Assembly (NCBI RefSeq): GCF_001721645.1
Contig: NZ_CP017141.1
Coordinates: forward strand, 5,518,001-5,582,000
DNA length: 64,000 bases
From: Pedobacter steynii
GTDB lineage: Bacteria > Bacteroidota > Bacteroidia > Sphingobacteriales > Sphingobacteriaceae
Direction of reading: 5' to 3'
The notes under the pieces were generated by a model. It worked only from the letters and a program-made list of their open reading frames with translations. It was not told the DNA's origin and did not search any database. Shown one piece after another: positions 44,417 to 53,200 of this stretch (its first letter is position 1; the number at the start of each line of letters is the position of its first letter). The translations under genes and the position numbers were made by a program.

Positions 44417-46114
44417 ATGTCAAACAAACAACATACTTATGATGCCATCGTCATTGGCTCGGGCATTAGTGGTGGATGGGCCGCCAAAGAATTTACAGAA
44501 AAGGGCCTGAAAACATTGGTCCTGGAGCGGGGCCGGGATGTGAAACACCTGATTGATTACCCGACAACAAATAAATATCCCTATGAATTTGAACACCGGG
44601 GTGAGCTGACTTTAGCGATCCGAAAGGAAAACCCGGTGGTCAGTAAATGTTACGCCTTCAGAGAAGACGCGATGCACTTTTTTGTGAAAGACAAAGAACA
44701 TCCCTACGTTCAGGAGAAACCGTTCGACTGGATTCGTGGTTATCAGGTAGGTGGTAAATCTTTATTATGGGCAAGACAAACTCAGCGCTGGAGTGACCTT
44801 GATTTTGAGGGACCTTTGAGAGATGATTTTGCGGTAGACTGGCCAATCAGGTACAAAGACCTGGCCGCATGGTATACTTACGTGGAACAGTTTGCGGGAA
44901 TTTCGGGTAATAAAGATGGATTGCCACAATTGCCTGACGGTGATTTTTTACCGGCTTTTCCTTTGAATGCGGTGGAAGATTATTTTAAGAAGACAGTCAG
45001 CGAAAAATACGAGGGCAGGCATGTAATCAGTGCGCGTTGTGCACATTTGTCGCAACCTCGTCAGGTTCATTTTGATCAGGGAAGAGGCAAATGTCAGAAC
45101 AGAAACCTATGTCAGCGGGGCTGCCCATTTGGTGGTTATTTCAGCAGCAATGCTTCCACTTTACCCTGGGCAGCTAAAACAGGAAACCTTACTTTAAAAC
45201 CTTTTTCTGTCGTAGAATCGATTATTTATGACGAAAAACTAGGTAAAGCTTCAGGGGTAAGGGTAGTGGATGCGAATACAAAAGAAGTAACTGAATATTT
45301 TGCAAAGGTGATTTTTGTGAACGCCGCTGCAATCAATACTAACCTGATTCTTTTAAATTCAACGTCTTCCCGCTTTCCTGATGGACTGGGAAATGACAGT
45401 GGTGTATTAGGTAAATATGTAGCTTTCCACAATTACAGTGCAAGGATCAGCGCGGAATATGAGGGCCTGAAAGAATTTACAACGGACGGCAGAAATCCTT
45501 CAGATGGCGGATATATTCCGAGGTTTAGAAACCTGCTGAAACAGGAGACAGATTTTAAAAGAGGCTACGCAGCAGGATTTTCTGCTTACCGGGCACCGGA
45601 AAGAGATATGTCAGGTATTGGAACTGATTTAAAAGAACAACTACTCCATAAAAACCTGGGTCCATGGCAGGTCGGTTCCCACATGATGGGAGAGACAATT
45701 CCGAAGGAAAGTAATTATGTAAAACTGGATAAAGACAAAAAAGACGAGTGGGGAATTCCCTTGTTGCGCATCTCTATAGATTATGATGAGAACGATGCAA
45801 AGATGAAGAAAGATTATCTTGAGCAATTAACCGGGATGTTTACGGAAGCTGGATTTAAAAACATCAAGGCTAATGACGCCGGACAAGCCCCGGGGCTGGA
45901 TATTCACGAGATGGGAGGTGCCAGAATGGGACATGACCCCAAAACATCGGTACTAAACAAATGGAACCAATTGCACGATTGTAAAAATGTATTTGTTACA
46001 GATGGGGCCTGTATGACTTCAACCTCCACACAAAACCCATCCTTAACTTATATGGCGCTTACTGCGCGTGCGGTTGATTATGCGGTTCGTTCAATGAAGA
46101 AAGGGGAGCTTTAA
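44417..46114 (+). CDS. GMC family flavoprotein oxidoreductase
   Basis: A 565-residue GMC oxidoreductase, the catalytic subunit of a gluconate-dehydrogenase-like complex. The FAD-binding Rossmann motif is AIVIGSGISGGWAAKEF with the acceptor Glu in VLERGRD; GYQVGGKSLLWARQ follows. The C-terminal catalytic part is IHEMGGARMGHDP and the FAD closing motif STQNPSLTYMALTARA. It lacks its own signal peptide, consistent with export together with the subunit 3 protein. In Bacteroidota such pairs can make 3-keto sugars or keto-acids; the substrate here is unknown. Its last 56 bases overlap the convergent kinase gene. Confidence 0.88.
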   Translation: MSNKQHTYDAIVIGSGISGGWAAKEFTEKGLKTLVLERGRDVKHLIDYPTTNKYPYEFEHRGELTLAIRKENPVVSKCYAFREDAMHFFVKDKEHPYVQEKPFDWIRGYQVGGKSLLWARQTQRWSDLDFEGPLRDDFAVDWPIRYKDLAAWYTYVEQFAGISGNKDGLPQLPDGDFLPAFPLNAVEDYFKKTVSEKYEGRHVISARCAHLSQPRQVHFDQGRGKCQNRNLCQRGCPFGGYFSSNASTLPWAAKTGNLTLKPFSVVESIIYDEKLGKASGVRVVDANTKEVTEYFAKVIFVNAAAINTNLILLNSTSSRFPDGLGNDSGVLGKYVAFHNYSARISAEYEGLKEFTTDGRNPSDGGYIPRFRNLLKQETDFKRGYAAGFSAYRAPERDMSGIGTDLKEQLLHKNLGPWQVGSHMMGETIPKESNYVKLDKDKKDEWGIPLLRISIDYDENDAKMKKDYLEQLTGMFTEAGFKNIKANDAGQAPGLDIHEMGGARMGHDPKTSVLNKWNQLHDCKNVFVTDGACMTSTSTQNPSLTYMALTARAVDYAVRSMKKGEL

Positions 46115-47138
46115 GTTCCTCTTCAATTTTGATGTATTCTTTTAACAGGGTGATTTGATTGACTGCCCTGTTAAAATTATGGTCTTCATATTTAGCGCCA
46201 TAATAGACGTCGTTCTGAAGGTAATCTGCCAGGAAACGAATGGCCTGCATATAGATGATGAATTTTCCCGCATACGTAAAGTACTCTTTTTCCGTAGCGG
46301 TGAGCACGCCTTGCATTTCTTCCATATAGCCGTCATAGACCGCTTTAAAGAATTCTTTTCTGATGCTGATTTTACTGAAGTCAGTTTCTTCTTCAGTGGC
46401 AGCACACAGATAGGTACGCATCATATCCCCGACATCACTGATAAAATACCCGGGCATTACGGTATCCAGGTCAATCACACAAATACCTTTATAATCTTTG
46501 TCAAACAGGACATTGCTTATTTTGGTGTCATGGTGGATTACCCTTAATGGAACTTCTTTGTTGGCAACAATGTCCAGATAGGTATCTACCAAATCCTGAT
46601 GATCATTGATAAAATCAACATAGGCTTTTGCTTTTTCCATTCTTTCCGGATTGGCGTTTGCACAGGCTGTTTTAAACTGTTCGTACCTTAAACTCAGGTT
46701 ATGAAAATCAGGAATGGTAATATTAAGGTCTTCTGCATTAAAATCAGCAAGTAAACCAGAAAATTTACCGAATTGTCTGGCCGCTTCATAGGCTTCTTCT
46801 TCTTTCGTCAGTGCATTTAAAGAAACAGAGCCATCTACAAATGGAGACAAGCGGAAATAACCAGATGCGGTATGCAATAGCGATGCACCGGATAATGTCT
46901 TTATTGGGGATACAAATAAGTAGTCAGGATCTTTTTTACTCAAAAAGTCTTTTAGTAAACAGAGGTTCTTGTCAATATCCGAAGGATTTTTGAATACATC
47001 TGTATTTACTTTTTGAAGGATATAGTTCTGCCCGCCCGCAGTTACTTTCCATGTATGGTTAATCAGGCCATCGCCAAAAAGGTTAACAGTCGTATCTTCA
47101 GAATCCAGGCCATACAATGGTAAAATATTTTCAAACAT
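46059..47138 (-). CDS. Phosphotransferase of the N-acetylhexosamine 1-kinase (NahK-like) type
   Basis: A 359-residue aminoglycoside-phosphotransferase-fold kinase. The catalytic loop is RVIHHDTKISNVLFD with the base Asp, and the metal-binding motif is CVIDLDTVMPGY. The N-terminal GDGLINHTWKV and YILQKVNTDVFKNP segments match the group annotated as phosphotransferase or N-acetylhexosamine 1-kinase, which phosphorylates GlcNAc or GalNAc at the anomeric position. The nearby GH109 enzyme, which would release GalNAc, agrees with this. The 3' end runs 56 bases into the convergent GMC gene. A LacI operator lies 61 bases before its start. Confidence 0.78.
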   Translation of the reverse strand: MFENILPLYGLDSEDTTVNLFGDGLINHTWKVTAGGQNYILQKVNTDVFKNPSDIDKNLCLLKDFLSKKDPDYLFVSPIKTLSGASLLHTASGYFRLSPFVDGSVSLNALTKEEEAYEAARQFGKFSGLLADFNAEDLNITIPDFHNLSLRYEQFKTACANANPERMEKAKAYVDFINDHQDLVDTYLDIVANKEVPLRVIHHDTKISNVLFDKDYKGICVIDLDTVMPGYFISDVGDMMRTYLCAATEEETDFSKISIRKEFFKAVYDGYMEEMQGVLTATEKEYFTYAGKFIIYMQAIRFLADYLQNDVYYGAKYEDHNFNRAVNQITLLKEYIKIEEELKAPLSSLNEPHNQPHAQ

Positions 47139-47199
47139 GCGTCTTATCAGAATTGGTTATAGAATTCAAACGTAATTATTTAAGTCATTAAACCATTGA

Positions 47200-47211
47200 G
47201 CAAACGTTTGC
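47200..47211. promoter_or_regulatory. LacI-family operator before the sugar kinase gene
   Basis: GCAAACGTTTGC, a perfect 12-base palindrome with the central CG typical of LacI-family sites, lies between the LacI stop and the kinase start. The identical sequence occurs at 48338-48349 upstream of the same LacI gene. Confidence 0.75.
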
Positions 47212-47217
47212 GCAAAA

Positions 47218-48237
47218 TTATTTAGGGTTAGATACAATCAATTCCGATTCTACAACTACATTAAAATAAGCCTGTTCCGTTCCGGTTTCGTTTTTAGGCC
47301 GGTTAATCAGATCGATTAAAATGTCTGCTGCTTTCTTTCCTTGCTTATATGGGAATTGCTCCACAGAGGCAATCGGAGTGTAGTCCATATAGTTTATAAT
47401 AGGAAGATTGGCATAGCTCACAAAGTCTATCCCCTCCAGTTCCAATGAACGGGTATACCTCATCGCAAATAAAGCCACATAATCGTTAAAGGTGACGATT
47501 GCAGTTGGTTTACGCCGGTGATTTAACATGGTATTCATCACGTCTATGGTGCCACTTTCAGAAAGGTCACAACTTACGATCAATGAGGGGTCGAATTTTA
47601 AGCGATTGGAAATCATCGCTTTGATATAACCTTCTTTCCGCTCATGACTGGCAACCAATGTGGTAGGACCGTTGATCATTCCTATGGTACGATGTCCTTT
47701 TTTCAATAGAAAATTAACGGCTTCATAAGTTCCGTTTTCGAGATTGGAGGCTACATAGTGAATATCTTTAATAGGAGGGATCCGATCAAAAAATACAACG
47801 GGAATATTGAGCTTTTTGAAAATTTCAAAATGTTCATAGGTACTGGTAGTTTTTGAAACCGAGACCAATAACCCGTCTACACGCTGGGTTTTCATCTTTT
47901 CAACCAATAACTTTTCACGATCTGCATCGTCATGCGATTGAGCCAATAAAACAGTATAGTTTCTCTTATAAGCTACATCTTCAATTCCGCTGATGGCAGT
48001 AGAAAAAAATGATTCCGACAATTCCGGTAAAATAACACCTATAATATGAGACTTTCCCTGCAGAAACTGAATTGCCTTCTGATTCGGTTCGTAATTTAGC
48101 TCGGCAGCTAACTTTTTAACCCTCATTTTTGTTGTTAAACCGATACTGGAATGGTCATTTAAAGCCCTTGAAACGGTAGAAACCGAAATCTTAAGTATTT
48201 TGGCTATTTCTTTTATCGTGGTAGGTTTATCAGACAT
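47218..48237 (-). CDS. LacI family transcriptional regulator (amino-sugar locus)
   Basis: A 339-residue LacI-type repressor. The helix-turn-helix is TTIKEIAKILKISVSTVSRALND, followed by the hinge LNYEPNQKAIQFLQG and a periplasmic-binding-protein-like ligand domain (from about residue 62, HIIGVILPELSESFF). I start it at ATG 48237; the in-frame TTG at 48246 would add three residues. Palindromic sites GCAAACGTTTGC occur on both sides of the gene and a near copy occurs before the GH109 gene, so it most likely represses itself, the kinase and GH109. The effector is probably an amino sugar or its phosphate. Confidence 0.9.
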   Translation of the reverse strand: MSDKPTTIKEIAKILKISVSTVSRALNDHSSIGLTTKMRVKKLAAELNYEPNQKAIQFLQGKSHIIGVILPELSESFFSTAISGIEDVAYKRNYTVLLAQSHDDADREKLLVEKMKTQRVDGLLVSVSKTTSTYEHFEIFKKLNIPVVFFDRIPPIKDIHYVASNLENGTYEAVNFLLKKGHRTIGMINGPTTLVASHERKEGYIKAMISNRLKFDPSLIVSCDLSESGTIDVMNTMLNHRRKPTAIVTFNDYVALFAMRYTRSLELEGIDFVSYANLPIINYMDYTPIASVEQFPYKQGKKAADILIDLINRPKNETGTEQAYFNVVVESELIVSNPK

Positions 48238-48337
48238 GATATTCAAATATTAGAATAAACTTTCAATAACCTTGAATAATTTTAAAAAAACAATTCGTTC
48301 TCTCCATAAATTGGGCTGTAATTTACATTAAATGTGC

Positions 48338-48349
48338 GCAAACGTTTGC
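48338..48349. promoter_or_regulatory. LacI-family operator upstream of the LacI gene
   Basis: GCAAACGTTTGC, identical to the site at 47200-47211, about 100 bases upstream of the LacI start codon. It fits autoregulation. Confidence 0.75.
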
Positions 48350-48546
48350 TTGAAAATAAGAGCCCGAATTTAAATTTGAGACTGGATTTTTTGAATGTAA
48401 AAGACGTTATAGTCCTCAAATTAGCGCTGATTTTACAAATTATGCAAGTATTTGGCCTAAGAATGATCATATAATTGTTACAATTCACTTTAATCGCATT
48501 TTTTTTCGTTACCAGTCTTTTTAAAATAGGATTGGCGATAAAATAT

Positions 48547-48556
48547 CAAACGTTTG
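48547..48556. promoter_or_regulatory. LacI-family operator upstream of the GH109 gene
   Basis: CAAACGTTTG, flanked by T on the left and CG on the right, so it matches the GCAAACGTTTGC site at 11 of 12 positions. It lies 132 bases before the GH109 start. Confidence 0.65.
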
Positions 48557-48688
48557 CGTGTTTTTTTTAAAGCTTAGTTTGTGGCGTTGCTGATATAGTC
48601 TATACCTTGTAATCGATTAATAACCCCCGGTTACGCCTGGCCGGAGATTTTAATCAGAACCGAACATATATAATGAACTAAATAAATT

Positions 48689-50041
48689 ATGAACAGAAGA
48701 CAATTTGTTAGAAGTAGTGGCATCACTGCGGCAGCCCTGACTGTTTTACCTGAGCAATCAGTTTTTGCAGGTACCAAAGCGGAGAAGATAAAGGTAGCCA
48801 TGATTGGAGTTGGATTGAGAGGCCAGAATCATCTTGATCTTTTATTAAAAAGAGATGACGTAGAATTGGTAGCAATCTGCGATGTGGATGATAGAATGCT
48901 GAATGCTTCTAAAGCACTGATTGCAAAGAGTGGTAAGCCAATGCCTAAAATCTATACAGGCGATGAAAATGCCTGGAAGAAACTACTGGAAACAAAAGGT
49001 TTAAAGGCAATTGTAATCGCTACGCCATGGGAATTGCACAAACCAATGATCATTAAATCTTTAGAAGCAGGTATTAAATACGTAGCGACTGAAGTGATGC
49101 TGGGGATTACGCTGCAGGACCATTGGGATGTGGTACAAGCCACAGAAAGATATAACGGACATGTAATGATGTTGGAAAACGTTTGTTACAGAAGAGATGT
49201 ATTGGCTGCCTTAAATATGGTACGTCAGGGAGTGTTTGGAGAAATCCTTCATTTGCAGGGCGGCTATCAGCATGACCTGAGAGAAGTTAAGTTTAACGAT
49301 GGAGTAAAACCATATGGTGGTGGGGTAGAGTTTAATGAGAAAGGATTCTCAGAAGCAAAATGGAGAACAAATCATTCCGTACACCGTAATGGCGATTTAT
49401 ATCCGACTCACGGAATAGGTCCGGTTGCACAATGCGTCAACATCAACAGAGGAAATAAGTTTTTAAAACTAAACTCCTTTGCAACTAAATCAAGAGGTCT
49501 TCATAACTATATTGTAGAGAAAGGTGGAGAAAGCCATCCAAATGCGAAAGTAAACTTCCGCTTAGGAGATATCGTGACCACTACGATCGACTGTGCAAAT
49601 GGGGAAACGATCATCCTGCAACACGATACGAATTTACCCAGACCATATTCATTAGGTTTCAGAGTTCAGGGAACTAAAGGCTTATGGATGGATGTGAATA
49701 AGAGTATCTATGTAGAAGGAGTGAGCAAACCACATGCATGGGACCCGGCCAAAGAATGGCTGGATAAATATGATCACCCGCTTTGGAAAAAATACGGTAA
49801 TGACGCACAGGGTGCAGGACATGGTGGGATGGATTTCTTCGTGATTCATGCCTTCATTGAAGCAGCGAAAAGAAATGAGCCAACTCCACTGGATGTATAT
49901 GATGCTGCAGCCTGGAGCGCAATTACGCCTTTAAGTGAGCAATCTATCGAAATGGGAAATGAAACGATCGATTTCCCTGACTTCACCAGCGGTAACTGGA
50001 TGACCAGAAAGCCGATCTTTGCGCTGAATGATGATTATTAA
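48689..50041 (+). CDS. GH109 / Gfo-Idh-MocA family oxidoreductase-type glycosidase
   Basis: A 450-residue protein with a Tat signal (MNRRQFVRSSGITAAALTVL) and a Rossmann NAD site VAMIGVGLRGQNHLD. The downstream motifs HRNGDLYPTHGIGPVAQ and GGMDFFVIHAFIEA are those of glycoside hydrolase family 109, whose members use NAD to remove terminal alpha-N-acetylgalactosamine. The Tat signal suits a cofactor-loaded enzyme exported folded. Together with the kinase and LacI gene next door it suggests scavenging of GalNAc-containing glycans. Relatives without glycosidase activity exist, so the specificity is not certain. A strong terminator follows. Confidence 0.85.
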   Translation: MNRRQFVRSSGITAAALTVLPEQSVFAGTKAEKIKVAMIGVGLRGQNHLDLLLKRDDVELVAICDVDDRMLNASKALIAKSGKPMPKIYTGDENAWKKLLETKGLKAIVIATPWELHKPMIIKSLEAGIKYVATEVMLGITLQDHWDVVQATERYNGHVMMLENVCYRRDVLAALNMVRQGVFGEILHLQGGYQHDLREVKFNDGVKPYGGGVEFNEKGFSEAKWRTNHSVHRNGDLYPTHGIGPVAQCVNINRGNKFLKLNSFATKSRGLHNYIVEKGGESHPNAKVNFRLGDIVTTTIDCANGETIILQHDTNLPRPYSLGFRVQGTKGLWMDVNKSIYVEGVSKPHAWDPAKEWLDKYDHPLWKKYGNDAQGAGHGGMDFFVIHAFIEAAKRNEPTPLDVYDAAAWSAITPLSEQSIEMGNETIDFPDFTSGNWMTRKPIFALNDDY

Positions 50042-50064
50042 TCCAGAGTAATAACTAATCTTAT

Positions 50065-50102
50065 AAAAAGGACCAACATGTAAAGATGTTGGTCCTTTTT
50101 TT
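50065..50102 (+). terminator. Rho-independent terminator after the GH109 gene
   Basis: A perfect 15-base stem AAAAAGGACCAACAT / ATGTTGGTCCTTTTT with a 6-base loop, continuing into a T tract, 24 bases after the stop codon. Confidence 0.92.
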
Positions 50103-50165
50103 GTTAAAAAAAGATGAATTCATCTTTATTAACGTTAACTTAACATTGGAAATGCATCTTTGTAT

Positions 50166-50375
50166 ATGTTTTTAAATATTCTAGCTTTAACGTTTTTAGC
50201 GTTTGCCCTCATCGCAGCTTTCAAAATGGAGACTTTTTTACAAGGTTTTTTATTTATTGTGGCCTTAGCCCTTGTTGCCGGACTTTTATATTTATTTATC
50301 CTTTTTCCTGGCTTTTCGGGATTGGCAGTTGCCATCATGTTAGGAACCTTTATATTAAGGCAAACTAAAAAATAA
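50166..50375 (+). CDS. Small two-helix membrane protein
   Basis: A 69-residue protein from ATG 50166. Two hydrophobic segments (about 3-20 and 27-60, the latter long enough for one or two helices) and a basic tail (RQTKK) indicate an inner membrane protein. No family is recognised. The TTG at 50160 would add two residues. The opposite strand is open over the same region, but its product is a lysine-rich chain without features and looks like a shadow. A promoter could lie around CATCTTTG (50155-50162), one mismatch from the -7 consensus, which would give a very short leader. Confidence 0.5.
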   Translation: MFLNILALTFLAFALIAAFKMETFLQGFLFIVALALVAGLLYLFILFPGFSGLAVAIMLGTFILRQTKK

Positions 50376-50466
50376 TTGCATTCTATTTTGTTCATAAACA
50401 GTCTATTATGAGCGAAAGTGGTGACATCAGGAAAAGCGAAAAAATCTCTTCCAAAGACTTAATTAA

Positions 50467-50512
50467 GGCCAGAAATCACAAAAAAATCAGTGGTTTTTAA
50501 GGCCTCTTTTTT
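50467..50512 (+). terminator. Probable terminator after the small membrane protein gene
   Basis: GGCC...CAC (50467-50479) pairs imperfectly with GTG...GGCC (50490-50504) and is followed by TCTTTTTT. It separates the small gene from the XRE regulator. Confidence 0.5.
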
Positions 50513-50654
50513 GCCGTTTTTTTGACAAAAAGTTCGGGTTCAAAAGTCGTTTTTCATTATTAATTTCAAAATTTTGTAATAATATGATAATATTATATTT
50601 AATATTTCTTAAATTTATTTCAATTAGGGGTTATTTAAAATAATAATATTCATT

Positions 50655-50993
50655 ATGAAAACATTAGGGGAGAAATTTAGAATTTTACGACAAAAAAAAG
50701 GGGTCAACCAAAAAGCGATGGCCGACCTGCTGGACATCTCAATTCCAGCGTACTCAAAATTAGAAACGAGTATTACTGATCCAAACTTTAGCCGCATCAA
50801 TCAGATCGCTGAAGTCCATGGATTAAGTTTAAGAGAGTTTCTGGATGTTGGGGAAGAAGGAGTAAGTGAACACATTCAGATTATTGAACAACTGAAAGAG
50901 AAAATCAGTCAGTTGGAAAGTTCAGTAATCCGTTTGCAAAGTAAACTGATTGACTTATATGATAAGGAAGATCAGCGAAACAAAATCGCTTAA
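50655..50993 (+). CDS. XRE family helix-turn-helix regulator with C-terminal coiled coil
   Basis: A 112-residue protein. The first 65 residues form a Cro/C1-type HTH (KFRILRQKKGVNQKAMADLL then DISIPAYSKLETSITDPNFSRINQIAEVHGL), and the rest (about 75-105) is a heptad-rich helix (IEQLKEKISQLESSVIRLQSKL), probably for dimerisation. It binds DNA as a small regulator; targets are unknown. The 140 bases before it are extremely AT-rich and contain overlapping AATAATAT/ATATTAT inverted repeats (50578-50597) that could be its own operator. No toxin or phage gene lies beside it. Confidence 0.85.
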   Translation: MKTLGEKFRILRQKKGVNQKAMADLLDISIPAYSKLETSITDPNFSRINQIAEVHGLSLREFLDVGEEGVSEHIQIIEQLKEKISQLESSVIRLQSKLIDLYDKEDQRNKIA

Positions 50994-51178
50994 CCTTTAA
51001 ACACCTGGCAGTATCAGAGGCTTTTCATTCCTTTAGAATTTAGTAAGATATATATAGTATAATTACTATGCATGTTATTATTCTCAAAAGATGTTGAGCC
51101 TCTGGTAATTCCAGTCTTTTGCCTTTGAACCAGGTAAAAAGCATTGTTTAACTTCAGTTTTTCTTCAGAATAGGAAAG

Positions 51179-51186
51179 TACATTTG
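51179..51186 (+). promoter_or_regulatory. -7 promoter element that decides the LtaS-type gene start
   Basis: TACATTTG fits TAnnTTTG exactly. The TTG at 51184-51186, which could be read as a start codon, is the end of this element, so transcription should begin about 7 bases later and translation at ATG 51208. Confidence 0.55.
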
Positions 51187-51207
51187 ACCGTACTCAGATA
51201 TGGTCTT

Positions 51208-53166
51208 ATGAATTGTCTTTTTTTGTTTAAAAACCGGTACAGTGTGCTTTTTTCTTTTGTAGCTGTCTTTATAGCCGCGTCGTTCCTGATTCGTCTCGGA
51301 CTGCTGACAGCTACAATAGAAAAAACAGGTTTCAGTCTTCTTTCTATCCTCCGCATTTTCACCCAGGGGCTGATTTATGATCTTGGCGTGTCTTCCTTTT
51401 TGGCACTGGCTTATGCCATCTATTTGTTGGTTCTGCCACAGCGGTTTATCCAATCCTGGTTTAATATTTTCATCAGCTACGCCGGCCTGTTTTTTATGGT
51501 CACAATAGTGATATTTTCCTTCTTTGCAGAGCTTACTTTCTGGCAGGAATTCGATAGCCGCTTTAACTTTATTGCGGTAGACTACCTGATATACACTTAT
51601 GAGGTTATTCATAATATTAACGAATCTTATCCTTTGCCATTGCTGATCGGAGGAGTATTGGCCATCAGCTGTCTTTTCCTCTGGCTATTCATCAGGATGG
51701 GTGTTTTCAAAACGACTTTTCAATCAGATACTTCTTTGAAAATAAGAGGAATGATCTCTGGGTTCATTGTCATTATCGCCTTATTATACGGCTTTTTCAT
51801 CAACAATTCCTGGGCGGAAGAGGGGAACAACAGGTATCATAACGAATTGGCTAAAGCAGGCATATACTCCATATTTTCGGCGTTTAAAAATAATGAACTC
51901 AATTATAATCAGTTTTATAAATTACTGGATAAACCGGAAGCTTATCGGCTGATCAGATCTCAGCTACTGGAGGCTAACAGTACTTATCTGAATAATAATA
52001 GTAGTATTAAAAGAGAAATAAAGGGAAAAGGACCCGCTTTTAAACCTAACGTAATCATGATTACCGTGGAGAGTCTAAGTGCTGATTTTATGGCTCACTT
52101 TGGAAATAGAGAAAATTTAACCCCGGTGCTGGATGGGCTCGCTGAAACCAACCTCTTATTTACCAATATGTATGCAACGGGCACCAGAACAGTAAGGGGG
52201 ATGGAAGCTTTGTCACTTGCAGTCCCACCTACGCCAGGAAGCAGTATTGTAAGACGCCCGAACAACGATAGCCTGACCACAATCGGAAATATCTTCCGGA
52301 AAGCGGGATATGAACAGACCTTTTATTACGGAGGTGATGGTTACTTTGATAACATGAACCAGTATTTTGGCGGTAATGGTTATAACATCACTGATCGGGG
52401 AAGAAAGATCATGGCCGGAGATCACTATACAACCAAAAGAACGATCATCACAGATCAGGAGGTTCATTTTGAAAACGCCTGGGGAATCAGTGACGAAGAT
52501 TTATACCAAACGGTAGTCAGCAATAGTGATGAGCAGTTTAAAAGGGGAATACCCTTTTATAGCTTTGTAATGACTACTTCCAATCATCGTCCGTTTACCT
52601 ATCCTGCAGGTAAAATAAATATCCCTTCCGGGACCGGAAGGACAGGAGCATTAAGGTATACCGATTATGCGATCGGTCAGTTTATCCTTCAAATCAGTCA
52701 TAAGCCCTGGTTTAAGAATACAGTCATCATTATCGTAGCCGACCATTGCGCCAGCAGTGCAGGTAAAAATGAAATTGACATCAGTAAATATCACATTCCC
52801 TGTATCATTCTGAACCTTCCAAATTCGGGAAAAAGAGAAATAAATAAAGTCTGTTCGCAAATAGACCTTTATCCGACATTATTTAACCTGTTTGGATGGA
52901 GTTACGAAAGCAATCTATATGGAAAGGATGTACTGGCGGCCGGTTATGTCCCAAGAGCATTGCTTGGCACCTACCAAAAGCTAGCTTATCTTAAAAAAGA
53001 TAGCCTGGTGATTCTGAGCCCTCAACAGCAAATAAATACATTTATTTATCATAAAAACACCAATGAACAACTGCCAAAGTCATTTTCAGGAAGGGTGATA
53101 AAGGAAGCAATCGCCAATTATCAAACCGCTTATGATCTTTTTAAAAATGGCGGTTTACATCAATAA
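51208..53166 (+). CDS. LTA synthase family phosphoglycerol transferase/sulfatase-fold protein
   Basis: A 652-residue inner membrane enzyme. About five helices in the first 200 residues are followed by a periplasmic sulfatase-fold domain: NVIMITVESLSADFMAHFG gives the first metal ligand region, TGTRTVRGMEAL holds the probable catalytic Thr, FYYGGDGYFDNMNQYFG and VIIIVADHCASSAG supply further ligands. LtaS enzymes move glycerol-phosphate head groups onto glycolipids; Gram-negative relatives modify periplasmic glucans or surface glycans, which is more likely here. I use ATG 51208 because the upstream TTG lies in a promoter element. It sits 34 bases before a two-component system that may control it. 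Confidence 0.83.
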   Translation: MNCLFLFKNRYSVLFSFVAVFIAASFLIRLGLLTATIEKTGFSLLSILRIFTQGLIYDLGVSSFLALAYAIYLLVLPQRFIQSWFNIFISYAGLFFMVTIVIFSFFAELTFWQEFDSRFNFIAVDYLIYTYEVIHNINESYPLPLLIGGVLAISCLFLWLFIRMGVFKTTFQSDTSLKIRGMISGFIVIIALLYGFFINNSWAEEGNNRYHNELAKAGIYSIFSAFKNNELNYNQFYKLLDKPEAYRLIRSQLLEANSTYLNNNSSIKREIKGKGPAFKPNVIMITVESLSADFMAHFGNRENLTPVLDGLAETNLLFTNMYATGTRTVRGMEALSLAVPPTPGSSIVRRPNNDSLTTIGNIFRKAGYEQTFYYGGDGYFDNMNQYFGGNGYNITDRGRKIMAGDHYTTKRTIITDQEVHFENAWGISDEDLYQTVVSNSDEQFKRGIPFYSFVMTTSNHRPFTYPAGKINIPSGTGRTGALRYTDYAIGQFILQISHKPWFKNTVIIIVADHCASSAGKNEIDISKYHIPCIILNLPNSGKREINKVCSQIDLYPTLFNLFGWSYESNLYGKDVLAAGYVPRALLGTYQKLAYLKKDSLVILSPQQQINTFIYHKNTNEQLPKSFSGRVIKEAIANYQTAYDLFKNGGLHQ

Positions 53167-53200
53167 TAATTAGCTAACTTGAAAACCAATACGCCTTGCG

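Larger units (their letters stand above)
48238..48688. other. Divergent spacer between LacI and GH109 genes
   Basis: A 451-base AT-rich region without a credible ORF. It holds two LacI-type operators (48338-48349 and 48547-48556) and must contain the promoters of both divergent genes. I found no perfect TAnnTTTG element; the closest on the plus strand are TTAGTTTG near 48575 and the TATACCTTG stretch near 48600. Confidence 0.5.

Noticed and set aside
50135..50395. An 86-codon minus-strand frame over the small membrane protein
   Set aside because: The product is a lysine- and asparagine-rich chain without domains; the plus-strand frame encodes a sensible membrane protein, so this is a shadow.
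50408..50500. A 30-codon ORF (MSESGDIRKSEK...) between the small membrane protein and the XRE gene
   Set aside because: Its 3' half overlaps the imperfect terminator hairpin at 50467-50512, it has no promoter of its own and no recognisable composition. Probably untranslated sequence.
51184..51207. TTG 51184 as the start of the LtaS-type gene
   Set aside because: The TTG is the end of a perfect -7 element TACATTTG (51179-51186), so it would not be in the transcript; ATG 51208 gives a normal membrane-protein start.
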